Shown: piece by piece, positions 52,232-57,679 of the stretch
Numbering within the stretch: the stretch's first letter is position 1
Layout of the letters: every line of letters starts with the position of its first letter
Assembly (NCBI RefSeq): GCF_014839805.1
Contig: NC_051138.1
Span: forward strand, 4,772,983 to 4,836,982
Source: Manduca sexta
Lineage: Eukaryota; Arthropoda; Insecta; Lepidoptera; Sphingidae
Direction of reading: 5' to 3'
DNA: 64,000 bases
Position numbers and translations under genes: made by a program
Notes under the pieces: model-generated
Told to the model about the DNA's origin: nothing
Seen by the model: the letters and a program-made list of their open reading frames with translations, nothing else
Databases searched by the model: none

Positions 52232-53323
52232 TAATAAAAGTCATGATATTATCATCAGGAATCGCCCGTTGTAGCCACTTTATGAGTTCTTGCTACTTCG
52301 CCGCCAGCGTGCGTCGGAGTCTCAAACTGATGGGCGTCCCTTGCAACTCCGCCTGCCAGGGAGACTCTTCGAGGAGCAGATGGGGTATAAGTTATGACAG
52401 GAAACCTGTGCGTATCGGAGATGATATACCAGAGAGGTGGGTATTTCACTTATATTTCAGACTAGGTGTTGCTCGCGGTTTTGGCTGCGTGAAAAACCTT
52501 TCCCGCTACAAAAGTTCCTAAAACTCCGAGCAATGCCAGTGCCGTGCATTAAAAAAAAACGATTATAAAGTTCCCTTATTTCCCATGGGAGCAAATCGTC
52601 GCTGTCATATCAAAATATATATTTGGTTTTTATAAAAAAAATAATGTAGACGGCCCTATGCTTACAATCTGTTTTAAGGATATTATGGTTGAATAGAAAC
52701 AGTAAACAAAACAGTTTTTACATATAAAAAAAACATTTTTTGTGTTTCCTGAAACAGGGTATTTAAACATACGGTATTTTGATATGACAGCGACGAAATT
52801 GCCGGGAACGAAAATGGTCTACCCGTAAATTAAATTTCATCCAAATCCGTTCAGTTATATCTGCGTTTCCTTCTAACAAACATACAAAGATCCAAATATA
52901 AAACAAACACACACACTTTATATGTTTTTAGTAAACCCATCAGTCGCTGAATAGGTTTGAATGATAATATTTAAGATTTTTATTAACCTATTACTATATT
53001 ATATTTTATTGTCTAAGTGTAAAGTACTCATTTTAATCGATTCATAGACATCATTTAGAAGTGTCTGTGAAACTATTATCGCGGAATAAAATCATTCTAT
53101 ATCCTTGAGTTTGACTTGATAAGGTATAATCTTTTGAATTATTGTATTGAAATATATTATGTAAAAATAATATTCCTTTTGAAATACCATGGCCGCATTT
53201 CCAATATCTTGACTCGATTTTTAACCTATATATCTATGATAAGATAACAATTTTCTTTATTCCAGCTCACGAGGGATGTACTGCGTCAAAATCGATCATC
53301 AAGAAGATTGTCCTTTCGATTGA
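11337..53323 (+). CDS. Secreted pancreatic-type (alpha/beta hydrolase) lipase, 8 exons
   Basis: Joining 11337-11394, 14439-14553, 15850-15995, 17039-17132, 17951-18102, 50607-50798, 52259-52436 and 53266-53323 gives 993 bases: 330 aa plus stop. Every junction is GT-AG and keeps phase. Exon 1 encodes a hydrophobic signal peptide ([12 protein letters not shown]). The oxyanion region is IIHGFNGT (residues 88-95; N93 is a glycosylation sequon). The catalytic triad is Ser167 in GHSLG, Asp191 in GLDPARPL and His259 in [15 protein letters not shown] and [10 protein letters not shown] are lipase-family hallmarks. Only nine residues separate Cys247 and Cys257, so the lid is very short, as in many insect lipases and in phospholipase A1 relatives. 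It should hydrolyse acylglycerols or phospholipids outside the cell, probably in the gut; the substrate is inferred. Intron 5 is about 32.5 kb and holds two antisense ALDH genes. Confidence 0.9.
12206..12345 (+). repeat. Diverged tandem duplication, ~75 bp unit, two copies
   Basis: The text 'aatttaaggtgaatg' followed by a 'ttttaa..gcaatcctttg.gcaaatg'-like stretch occurs at about 12206 and again at about 12278. No coding potential is seen. Confidence 0.5.
12842..13162 (+). mobile_element. tRNA-derived SINE (family 1), near full length
   Basis: It starts GCGGCGATAGCCTAG, with a pol III A-box-like 5' end, and has a B-box-like GGTTCAAATCCC near 12895-12906. The body contains 'aaacatcgtgaggaaacctgc' and ends in ggctgat(att)n. 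Other copies are at 35.8-36.1 kb and, inverted, at 46.6-47.2 kb. Confidence 0.8.
13163..13361 (+). mobile_element. Short non-autonomous Helitron-like element
   Basis: It begins with TACTAATAATTATTAAAGC and ends GCCGCGGGCAAAAGCTAG followed by T, the usual short moth Helitron structure. It abuts the 3' tail of the preceding SINE. Confidence 0.6.
13762..14112 (-). mobile_element. tRNA-derived SINE (family 2), minus orientation, internally duplicated
   Basis: Read on the minus strand it starts near GCCGCAATGGCGTAGTTGTA and has a degenerate B-box region near the CCGGGTCGGGC text. The motif 'tcacaccgccaac' occurs twice (13875 and 13949), which suggests an internal duplication. A related minus copy lies at 18.95-19.22 kb. 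Confidence 0.6.
14892..15105 (+). repeat. Dispersed repeat (family 3), lipase intron 2
   Basis: It contains GCACCTGATGGTAAGT, AGAATGTCGACTGAC and ACCGGATATACACAGGCTGA. An inverted copy lies at 16232-16470 on the other side of lipase exon 3; partial copies lie at 53575-53722 and 57415-57497. The class is unknown. Confidence 0.7.
16232..16470 (-). repeat. Dispersed repeat (family 3), inverted copy, lipase intron 3
   Basis: On the minus strand it matches the 14892-15105 repeat over most of its length, including ACCGGATATACACAGGCTGA and GCGACACACTTACGTGGG. Confidence 0.7.
17403..17500 (+). repeat. Dispersed repeat pair member (family 4)
   Basis: The 'cgctggctc..tat.acaag.tcctatgt' and 'gattaaaaattttc.tgttggtaaaa' blocks are shared with 39108-39210. 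Confidence 0.55.
17579..17841 (-). mobile_element. Helitron-like non-autonomous element
   Basis: On the minus strand it begins CCTACTAATATTATAAATGC and ends in GCGGGCGAAGCCGCGAGC, the typical moth Helitron layout. The terminal CTAG is mutated. Confidence 0.55.
17951..18102 (+). CDS. Lipase exon 5 (catalytic serine)
   Basis: It encodes the nucleophile elbow CVGHSLGAH and ends at gtaagt in phase 1 with ...KQYKIV plus one G. That G completes the glycine of GLDPARP in exon 6, which fixes the join across the giant intron. Confidence 0.92.
18315..18375. repeat. 61-bp near-perfect palindrome
   Basis: AATAGCCTATTTAT and GAGGATGGCTATA on the left are mirrored on the right, with a short centre at about 18345. 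It lies inside a short Helitron-like repeat starting near 18232. It would form a strong hairpin in RNA. Confidence 0.7.
18950..19225 (-). mobile_element. tRNA-derived SINE (family 2), minus orientation
   Basis: It shares 'ctttgttccttcactcttatagt', 'tgagacggcaatc' and the reverse complement of the GGCGTAGTTGTA-type head region with the copy at 13.76-14.11 kb. Confidence 0.6.
19851..19856 (-). terminator. Candidate polyadenylation signal of ALDH copy B
   Basis: AATAAA on the minus strand, about 75 bases past the copy B stop codon. Confidence 0.5.
19932..26462 (-). CDS. ALDH1-type (retinal dehydrogenase-like) aldehyde dehydrogenase, copy B; first exon not found
   Basis: Ten exons in transcription order: 26462-26358, 25602-25335, 24031-23915, 23268-23081, 22794-22692, 22178-21997, 21631-21467, 21116-20959, 20729-20655, 20007-19932. 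They give 478 codons plus TAA, covering everything but the ~10-residue N-terminus. It is an NAD(P)+-dependent aldehyde dehydrogenase, probably cytosolic. Visible motifs include PWNYP (cofactor/substrate Asn), [17 protein letters not shown] (Rossmann region), LELGGKSP (general-base Glu), GQCCCAGTR (nucleophile is the second Cys) and PFGGFKDSG. Exon lengths and phases equal those of copy A exons 2-11. Over exon 8 the two proteins match at 38 of 55 positions. The gene lies antisense inside lipase intron 5. It may have its own distant first exon or splice to that of copy A. The physiological aldehyde is unknown. Confidence 0.9.
23549..23840 (+). mobile_element. Helitron-like element in ALDH copy B intron
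   Basis: It begins near 'actacatagtataaaacaaa' and ends GCGAAGCCGGGGCAGGTCG CTAG before T. 'Cccgtgcg.agcc' occurs at two places near the end (23730 and 23813), suggesting a second inserted or duplicated 3' end. Confidence 0.6.
24655..24930 (+). repeat. Dispersed repeat (family 5) in ALDH copy B intron
   Basis: It shares TCTCATATGTGAGAGTCCGC, GCCAAGCAGCAGTGTG and CGCTTACCATCAGGCGAACG with copies at 48.4, 48.7, 61.0 and 63.1 kb. Copies end in an A-rich (AATAAA)-like tail, so a retroposon is likely. Confidence 0.75.
26463..28331. other. Non-coding stretch 5' of ALDH copy B
   Basis: I searched this stretch for a short first exon like that of copy A (Met-Ala-Lys-Val..., phase-0 donor) and did not find one. 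It is AT-rich, with a few TTA runs near 27795-27820. Confidence 0.4.
28337..30076 (-). mobile_element. Decayed Transib-like transposon with RSS-like 12/23 termini
   Basis: Both ends start CACAGTGGTAAA. At the left end the heptamer CACAGTG (28337-28343) is followed by a 23-base spacer and the A-rich block AAAAAACTA (28367-28375). At the right end, read inward, the heptamer (30076-30070) is followed by a 12-base spacer and AAAAAATAC (30057-30049). A 5-bp CGTCG repeat flanks the element (28332-28336 and 30077-30081). Five-bp GC-rich duplications, CAC termini and heptamer/nonamer structure are known traits of Transib, the family related to the RAG1/2 recombinase. The interior holds a broken transposase remnant. 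Confidence 0.8.
28798..29245 (-). pseudogene. Transib/RAG1-core-like transposase C-terminal remnant
   Basis: The minus strand carries ~145 codons in two frames. The first part (29245-29054) includes [14 protein letters not shown] and reaches a stop at about 29051. A +1 shift there resumes [19 protein letters not shown], then [17 protein letters not shown] and [12 protein letters not shown], ending at a TAA (28798-28800). The order HK.L.HG ... EEAQ..NKDYRR.R ... TNEDI...L matches the C-terminal part of Transib transposases and, more distantly, the RAG1 region holding the third catalytic acid, which would be in EEAQ. The N-terminal two thirds, with the two aspartates, is gone. It is not functional. 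Confidence 0.7.
30082..32619. other. Intergenic stretch with old repeats
   Basis: Bases 30290-30630 have uneven composition and repeated 'tggatccc' text, but I cannot class them. 31480-31840 resembles the 3' end of a LINE in minus orientation ('atgctttattcatcacgtagg', ending in AATAAA-like sequence). 32400-32510 matches the common form 'ggtccgcctgatgttaagt..ggcaatgcc' and is an old repeat fragment. Confidence 0.4.
32620..32625 (-). terminator. Candidate polyadenylation signal of ALDH copy A
   Basis: AATAAA on the minus strand, about 85 bases past the copy A stop codon. Confidence 0.5.
32711..41007 (-). CDS. ALDH1-type (retinal dehydrogenase-like) aldehyde dehydrogenase, copy A, 11 exons
   Basis: Exons: 41007-40978, 38449-38345, 38109-37842, 37609-37493, 36303-36116, 35566-35464, 35138-34957, 34801-34637, 34251-34094, 33873-33799, 32786-32711. 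The join is 1467 bases: 488 aa plus TAG, close to the usual ~500-aa cytosolic ALDH1. Exon 1 encodes only [10 protein letters not shown], with no mitochondrial presequence. Catalytic residues are Asn157 (PWNYP), Glu256 (LELGGKSP) and Cys290 (second Cys of GQCCVAGTR); the 34- and 99-residue spacings match ALDH1/2. The Rossmann FTGSTE motif and PFGGFRDSG are present. It oxidises aldehydes to acids with NAD(P)+; retinal is suggested by family only. Intron 9 uses the weak donor gttcgt (34093), where copy B has gtaagt; only this choice keeps Trp-Val-Asn-Thr-Tyr in frame. It lies antisense in lipase intron 5, upstream of copy B. Confidence 0.93.
32928..33003 (-). repeat. SINE family 2 head fragment
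   Basis: The reverse complement of 'cgaccccggaatcggtctcg...accataatacaacaacgcc' matches the tRNA-like head and B box of the family. Confidence 0.5.
33404..33680 (-). mobile_element. Helitron-like element in ALDH copy A intron 10
   Basis: It shows 'gctcgcggctttgccagcgtc' at one side and 'catttataaaattagtaag' at the other, the reverse of the usual moth Helitron ends. Confidence 0.5.
35796..36088 (+). mobile_element. SINE family 1, 5'-truncated, in ALDH copy A intron 5
   Basis: It matches 12842-13162 from 'gactgccgagacgaatg' to the ggctgat(att)n tail but lacks the first ~30 bases. The tail ends 28 bases before the donor side of exon 5 (36116). Confidence 0.75.
36880..37370 (+). repeat. Old interspersed repeat ending in GGAACCCTAAAA
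   Basis: The end 'acgacaaagtgatcgaataagggtgcc...aaggtacggaaccctaaaa' is a form very common at 3' ends of lepidopteran retroposons. The left boundary is uncertain. Confidence 0.5.
39108..39210 (+). repeat. Dispersed repeat pair member (family 4)
   Basis: Matches 17403-17500. It lies upstream of ALDH copy A exon 2, in intron 1. The rest of 38450-40977 is AT-rich and without a recognisable gene. Confidence 0.5.
41039..41094. promoter_or_regulatory. Inverted repeat upstream of ALDH copy A start
   Basis: GTTTACAGT (41039-41047) and its reverse complement ACTGTAAAC (41086-41094) bracket a GC-richer stretch 32-87 bases upstream of the ATG. It could be 5' UTR structure or a paired protein-binding site; function is not shown. 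Confidence 0.3.
41558..42225 (+). mobile_element. Helitron, first of a tandem pair
   Basis: It starts TCTATATATATATAAAAATC after a host A and ends with hairpin GGTGAtacgaagtTCACC, then GGGTCAT and CTAG. At 668 bp it is non-autonomous, with no Rep/helicase sequence. The TC start, hairpin near the 3' end, CTRR end and A/T insertion site are Helitron hallmarks. Confidence 0.88.
42226..43068 (+). mobile_element. Helitron, second of a tandem pair, with nested MITE
   Basis: It begins TC directly after the CTAG of the first copy, with no base between, and ends CTAG before host T. The body is close to identical to copy one, apart from point changes and a ~177-bp insertion. Confidence 0.88.
42775..42948. 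mobile_element. Harbinger-like MITE nested in the second Helitron
   Basis: Its ends are GGGCCTTATTCT and, inverted, GGCCCTTATTCT. The 3-bp CTG repeat flanks it (42772-42774 and 42949-42951). The first Helitron copy shows the empty-site equivalent. Three-bp duplications and GGG-type ends suggest PIF/Harbinger. Confidence 0.7.
43243..43500 (+). mobile_element. Helitron-like fragment
   Basis: It begins 'cttactaatattataaatatg' and continues with the 'tttgttgcaagtaaacgcagaaacaactgaac' text typical of moth Helitron-like repeats. The 3' end is not found. Confidence 0.45.
44504..44760 (+). mobile_element. tRNA-derived SINE (family 2), near complete
   Basis: The head GGTGGCGTAGTTGTACTG and B box GGTTCGAATCTCG are clear. 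The body has 'tggaatttatgatatggcgat' and 'ggcgaaaagtgggtgccctgg', and ends 'gcgtgatgtgtg'. Bases 43501-44503 show no gene. Confidence 0.75.
44761..46289. other. AT-rich non-coding stretch
   Basis: No gene is visible. 45760-45950 contains weak Helitron-like text ('ccgtttagtagtttttgagaaaatcg'). Confidence 0.35.
46290..46440 (+). repeat. SINE family 2, 3' half
   Basis: The 'tcacatcatgggatggaatacacttggcg' to 'gcgtgatgtg' portion only; the head is missing. Confidence 0.55.
46581..47216 (-). mobile_element. SINE family 1, minus orientation, split by a minisatellite
   Basis: The head (minus) lies at 47216-47100, with B box GGTTCAAATCCC-like text near 47150. The 3' part lies at 46740-46581. The two halves align with the 12842 copy on either side of 'acatcgtgag', where the minisatellite sits. 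Confidence 0.8.
46752..47061. repeat. 24-bp minisatellite, 13 units in two sub-types
   Basis: Units 1-4 follow tctcacactatatattatatgacc by position; units 5-13 follow the same start but end in cattacgtgaac or tattacgtgaac. One unit (46872-46893) is 22 bp. The array is open in several frames on both strands simply because it lacks stops. Confidence 0.95.
47217..48356. other. Non-coding stretch
   Basis: 47740-47950 is less AT-rich than its surroundings and may be an old element, but I cannot class it. Confidence 0.35.
48357..48660 (-). repeat. Family 5 repeat, minus copy
   Basis: It contains the reverse complements of CGCTTaCCATCAGGCGAA-type text and CTCTCACATATGAGAGACC. It faces a plus-oriented copy at 48680-48945. 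Confidence 0.75.
48680..48945 (+). repeat. Family 5 repeat, plus copy
   Basis: Matches the family from 'ttatttctgctgccaggagacagtgtg' to 'cgtatcgcttaccatctcac'. It is more diverged than its partner. Confidence 0.65.
48946..50606. other. Last part of lipase intron 5, AT-rich
   Basis: No exon or clear repeat is seen. Confidence 0.4.
50607..50798 (+). CDS. Lipase exon 6 (catalytic aspartate)
   Basis: It begins after a ccttag acceptor and reads [13 protein letters not shown], then [12 protein letters not shown] and [10 protein letters not shown]. It ends at gtgagt in phase 1. This exon alone identifies the family. Confidence 0.93.
51065..51175 (+). repeat. SINE family 2, 3' part, internally deleted
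   Basis: The 'cactgctcagtatcagcctagagtctgg' to 'gataacggtgtgatgtg' portion. Confidence 0.55.
52084..52228 (+). mobile_element. SINE family 2 with internal deletion and (GT)n end
   Basis: The head GTCTCGGTGGCGTAGTTG is joined directly after the B-box region to the 3' end 'ctctgcataccccttcggggat', then a (GT)n run at 52194-52228. It lies just upstream of lipase exon 7. Confidence 0.75.
52259..52436 (+). CDS. Lipase exon 7 (catalytic histidine)
   Basis: It encodes [17 protein letters not shown] with the catalytic His259. It begins 30 bases after a (GT)n run that ends a SINE, so the acceptor lacks a normal pyrimidine tract. It ends at gtgggt in phase 2, 25 bases before a Helitron-like repeat. 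Confidence 0.9.
52462..52928 (-). mobile_element. Helitron-like element in lipase intron 7
   Basis: The minus-strand 3' end is CAGCCAAAACCGCGAGCAAC ACCTAG. The 5' side is near 'tatatgtttttagtaaa'. The text 'tttgatatgacagcgac' near 52795 mirrors 'gtcgctgtcatatcaaa' near 52590, an internal inverted repeat. Confidence 0.55.
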
Positions 53324-53384
53324 TTGAATAGCACGAAATATGTTTTTGTAAATATAGTTTATAATAATTTATTTTGTTAGATTA

Positions 53385-53390
53385 AATAAA
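53385..53390 (+). terminator. Candidate polyadenylation signal of lipase
   Basis: AATAAA lies 62 bases after the lipase stop codon. Confidence 0.6.
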
Positions 53391-53574
53391 ATAAAAAAAT
53401 CGTTTGGTTTTCTTTTCAATTTTTTTTTAATATATTTTTAAATGAAAGTAGCTTTAAATTCTAAATATTGTTAATTTTCGTGTAACCATTTTGATAGCAT
53501 AGCAACAGCAAAAATGAGTTAAAATCCCACAATGCTATGTAGGTAAACCTCATATTTTTTTATACAGGCACCGA

Positions 53575-53722
53575 AATGTGACCCGACTGCACCTGATGGT
53601 AAGTGGAATGGCGTCCAATAGAATGTCGACTGACGAGAGATGATTACCCCTCGAACGACGAGAGATGATTAACCCTCGACAGTCGACACAATTATGTCGA
53701 CCTGTTGGAACCGGATATACAA
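53575..53722 (+). repeat. Family 3 repeat fragment with short internal duplication
   Basis: It contains GCACCTGATGGTAAGTGGA and ACCGGATATAC. 'gacgagagatgatta' occurs twice (53631 and 53659). Confidence 0.6.
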
Positions 53723-53796
53723 TAATAATAAAACAAACATTTTAAGTTACAAAGTTGAACACACGAATCATTTTCAATTTGCAATTAACATTAATG

Positions 53797-54833
53797 TTAC
53801 GAAGTTTTGTTCTTCGGAGAGAATTCCACCTCTACCACGGTGCATGAAAAATTACATTCATCATTGTAGAAGATTGATTTGAATGTCCAATGCCCGAATA
53901 GAAACGAACCGTCGTAATACTTCTGTGCCACCTCTTGTATGTCTATTTTAAAGTTGTAGTGGCCCTGTTTAAAAGAATTATTGTTAATAACATAATTATT
54001 TATTATAATATATTATTTAATAAACATCAATTTTACATTGTGGTTAGATTATGTATTACTAGCTTTTGCTGGCGGCTTCGCCCGCGTGAAGAAGAAAAAG
54101 TTCCGCTTTATATTTTCCCGGGATAGAAAACCTTCTCTGGGTCTTGGACTATCTCTATACCCAATTTCATAAAAATCTTTTTAGTAGATTTTGAGAAAAT
54201 CGATAAAATAGAGGCAGACAGAAAAGGGGACTTTGTTTTATAATATTATCTATATATATAAAAATGAATCCCTATTTCCCTTGGTCACGCCATCACGCGT
54301 GAACGGCTGGACCGATTTCACTATTTTTGTTTGTTGTGTTTGTTATTGTCAGGAGAAGGTTCTTATGAAAGAAAAAATTCAAGAAATTGCGCGGAAAATT
54401 AAAAAAAATAAGAAAACTTAACGACAGTATTAATTTTATATAACTGTCAATTGTTTGAAATAACTGTCAGCGATTGACAGAATGCGCGCTGCAAATTCAT
54501 AGTTAAGACGGGACAACGTCTGTCGTCAACTAGTGTATATTTAGCTTTAAATAAAGGTTATACCTATAGCAGCTTTACTAGGTAACTATACATTTGATTT
54601 TCTCTTGTTTCCTTAAATAAAGTAAAATTAAACAAGATTTTAGTATCAAAATAAGTTTTTGATGTTTCTAAAGTTTACCTATAGCACTCAGGAGTAATGT
54701 AGGCTCCAATTAGTGGAAAATCTTCAATTTCGGTTTAGTAGCTCCTGAGATTAGCGCGTTTTAACAAACAAACTCCTCAGCTTTATAAGTAAACGTAGCT
54801 ATGATTTGAATCTCTCATCATACCTTAATAATA

Positions 54834-54884
<51 letters not shown>

Positions 54885-57679
54885 CAAGCCAAAAAAGCAT
54901 AAATGAATACATCAGAAAACCAATTTTATATTTAGCAACTCAGAAGCCGAGAGCATCGCATTACATCGCATTCACTTTAAATGGATAAACGCACGTGTCA
55001 TTTATACCTCCCACGTATTGTCAGTATCTATTCCGATTTTAACTCAATTGGAAACATCTTTAGCCACGTTGAAATAGTTACATATACTGGAATAAAGATT
55101 CCTGCAGTATTTTTGTTTTAGGATATTAACATTTGGTAAATAAAGTCTATAAGACTGGTATATTGTTTTGTTTTATAGTATTTTTCGCCCTTATCGTATT
55201 TTTGTGAAATGTTCAGAAAGAGTATAATTGACTAGTATTAATATTTTTAATAGATTTGACTGATGATCGCTACTTTAGATAGACCTTAATTACATTATTC
55301 GTTGACCGTAAATATATATTCAGCAATTTTAAATTCTAAGCCGCTATAAATTGAATTCTTTTTACTATGTGTGATTTCTGGTATCTTTTTATTTTGTCTG
55401 GCTCAGTGGCGTAGTTGTATTACGACACGACTGCAGTGTTGAGCTCTCAGGTTCGATCCCCGGTTATTACCATTTTTTGTTTAAATTTTATTTAAAACTT
55501 TTTTAATTTACTATTCTCTCTACGATCACCATCTATTAATACCTACTCATTAAGAGAGTTTTATGAGCTCAAATACGCTAAAACTGCCCTAAGTTGGTGA
55601 GGAAGTTTTAAATAATTTAGATAGATATCGAATAATTTAGACTTTAAATAAATTATATAGAGTACGTGCAATCGATTAGATGCTGTTACCTAAGTCTGAG
55701 AGATTACTGTTTATTGTAAGAACACGGTAACCTTTGGAATTACAACTCCTTTGGGTAAGTGCTTTAGGCGCTAGCAACCGTTGAAAATTAAGCGACCATC
55801 CTGAGGGCAACCTACTAACGAGATACGGACCTCGGCTCAGGACGGTCACCGGGGATGGGACATCAATAATTGTAATCAATAATATGGTACAACTACTTAT
55901 TTCTTTCCTTCATAAGAAGCTGTACCTGAATGCTGCACGCTACCTTTATCAAAGAATCTTTTAGAAGAACGATGAACCAGAAGTTTCATGATTATAGTAA
56001 ATAATAAAAAAATCTTACTTTCATTATGACGCAATTTTTGCTAACATTAAGCATTGTATGGAACAAGGGCCTCAAGAATAAATGTTCACATGGCTTCTTC
56101 ATTTGTAGTCTTAAAAACTGTTTGTCTTTAGTCATTGCGACTATTTTCCCCTGAAATAAAAAATGGTTATTATTTCCATGAATTATACTGCAAATTGCAG
56201 ACTTAAAATATGTTAATTTAGTGTAGCACGCATAGCCGAAATATATTTTTTTCGTATTTGTGTGCAGACCGCAACTTTATAAAATAGGTAATTTCATTAA
56301 CTTTGCGAAGTGAATTAATTTAATTCAGTTTTCGGTCTGTAACGCACATGAACATTGAACATGGTGTACACAGGTGTGCAGGTTCTCATATTATGTATTA
56401 TTGTATGTACACGTCATTTAACACATTACATCTAAACTGTAATATTAATTTGAAGATATAGTTTTCTTTACGTTGAACGCGATGGGAAGTACCCTTAAAT
56501 TCTTGTAAGAAGTCCTTGTGTCCAAATATAATGTCAACCAACAAAAATCGTCGCTAGTCTCTCGACGATCGCCATAGTAATTATGGCTTACACACGCACC
56601 TATCTTTCTCAATAATAATATCACACAGAGTAAAATATATTTCACCGACAACCGCGGTGGCGTAAATGGTTACTGCATGCGGTGTACGGCAGCGCTCCGA
56701 GGTCCTGGGTTCAAATCCCGGGTCGGGCAGAGTGATATTTGGATTTGTCTGCTCAGTATCAGCCCGGAGTCTGAAAGTTGTGTCTGATATGGCGATAGAC
56801 TCGTCCCCTATCACCTCATGGGACGGAACACACTTGGCGAAAAGTGGGTGCTGGAGTTGCGCATCTGCATATCCTTCCGGGGATAAATGAACTGCTCTAA
56901 ACTTTTTTTGTTTTTTTTTTCTTCTTACTTTATCATGTACTGTAGTCTTTACCCTAAACTGATTGAAAAGAGCAACACCAGAGTTTCTTGCCCGTTCTCC
57001 TCTGGTGAAAACTGCTTTCCGAACTGGTGGTAGAGTTAATATTGACGGAATCTAAATAATGTATAACATTTTACAGATTCAAATAAATCATTTCATTTCA
57101 TTTCATTAAATGCGTAATGATGTGTATGTGTGTAAAAATATTTCTCTAGATTCATACCTTGGTAGGCGATACATTCTGTTGTACTATTATATCATAAACA
57201 ATTGTTGAACCATTTATAATTTCCCCTGATGCGACACAGCAGTCTAGCCGCTTCGGACCCTTACATTGTTCGAATTTGTTGATAGATAGCTTGAACGAAC
57301 CCTTGAAAAAATTAAATAAGCATGTATAGTAATATACACTATTAACACTGAAAGAAATATGTTAAAGCATTAATAATACTGTTTAGAAAGTATAAGTAAT
57401 ATTTTTTTTGTTTTATACATGTGCGGCAAAGTGATCCTAATGCACCTGATGGTAAGTGGAGTGAAGTCCAATAGATCGTCGACTGACGAGAGATGATTAT
57501 CATTAATATTAAGGAAAGAAAATATATAGAAAAGTAGTACACCTGCCGCCTTCGAAATAATACTATTGTTAAAACATAATATCAATTACGTTATGTTTAT
57601 AGATATTTACATAATCATTTACGGAGTGGGTAAATACATAGGATGCTAAAAATGACAATATAATTGCGTATTTAAGCAT
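53797..57679 (-). CDS. Small secreted cysteine-containing protein of unknown function (paralog 1), 4 exons
   Basis: Exons 57679-57623, 57301-57158, 56150-56019 and 53964-53797 join in phase 0 at every intron to give 166 aa plus TAA. Exon 1 is a signal peptide (MLKYAIILSFLASYVFTHS). Exon 2 has EQCKGPKRLDCC, exon 3 QMKKPCEHLF and VSKNCVIMK, exon 4 QKYYDGSFLFGHWTFKS and NFSCTVVEVEF. I do not recognise the family with confidence. The spacing C..PL..(V)SKNC..KG.Y.F...G.W.F loosely recalls insect DUF1091/ML-type secreted proteins, which may bind lipids or other small ligands. Each of exons 2-4 begins with glycine. It is convergent with the lipase gene (stop codons 474 bases apart). A paralog lies at 59-60.3 kb. 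Confidence 0.75.
54059..54248 (-). mobile_element. Helitron-like element in paralog 1 intron 3
   Basis: The minus 3' end is GCGGGCGAAGCCGCCAGC AAAAGCTAG. The other end is near 'gttttataatattatc'. Confidence 0.6.
54249..54533 (+). mobile_element. Short Helitron, plus, abutting the previous one
   Basis: It starts TCTATATATATAAAAATG after A and ends GACGggacaaCGTC...CTAG before T. The 285-bp body lacks coding capacity. Confidence 0.65.
54836..54883. repeat. (TA)n microsatellite
   Basis: About 24 uninterrupted TA units. Confidence 0.95.
55397..55500 (+). repeat. SINE family 2 head fragment
   Basis: It reads CTGGCTCAGTGGCGTAGTTG, with B box GGTTCGATCCCCGG. The body is missing. Confidence 0.65.
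56653..57130 (+). mobile_element. SINE family 2 interrupted by a LINE-tail insertion
   Basis: The head GGTGGCGTAAATGGTTACTG, B box GGTTCAAATCCCGG and body run to 56889; the SINE 3' end resumes at 57107. It lies between exons 3 and 2 of paralog 1. Confidence 0.8.
56890..57106 (+). mobile_element. 5'-truncated retroposon with (CATTT)n tail
   Basis: It is inserted within the SINE, with TAAATG on both sides (56884-56889 and 57107-57112). It ends in (TTTCA)n, and 'gcccgttctcctctggtgaaaactgc' is text I associate with a common moth LINE 3' UTR. Confidence 0.75.
57415..57497 (+). repeat. Family 3 repeat fragment
   Basis: It contains GCACCTGATGGTAAGTGGAG and GTCGACTGACGAGAGATG. Confidence 0.6.

Noticed and set aside
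54806..54988. ORF across the (TA)n tract
   Set aside because: The Tyr-Ile run is only the microsatellite.
56655..56730. tRNA gene with good B box GGTTCAAATCCCGG
   Set aside because: Same SINE family 2 head, seen in several copies; no complete acceptor stem is evident.
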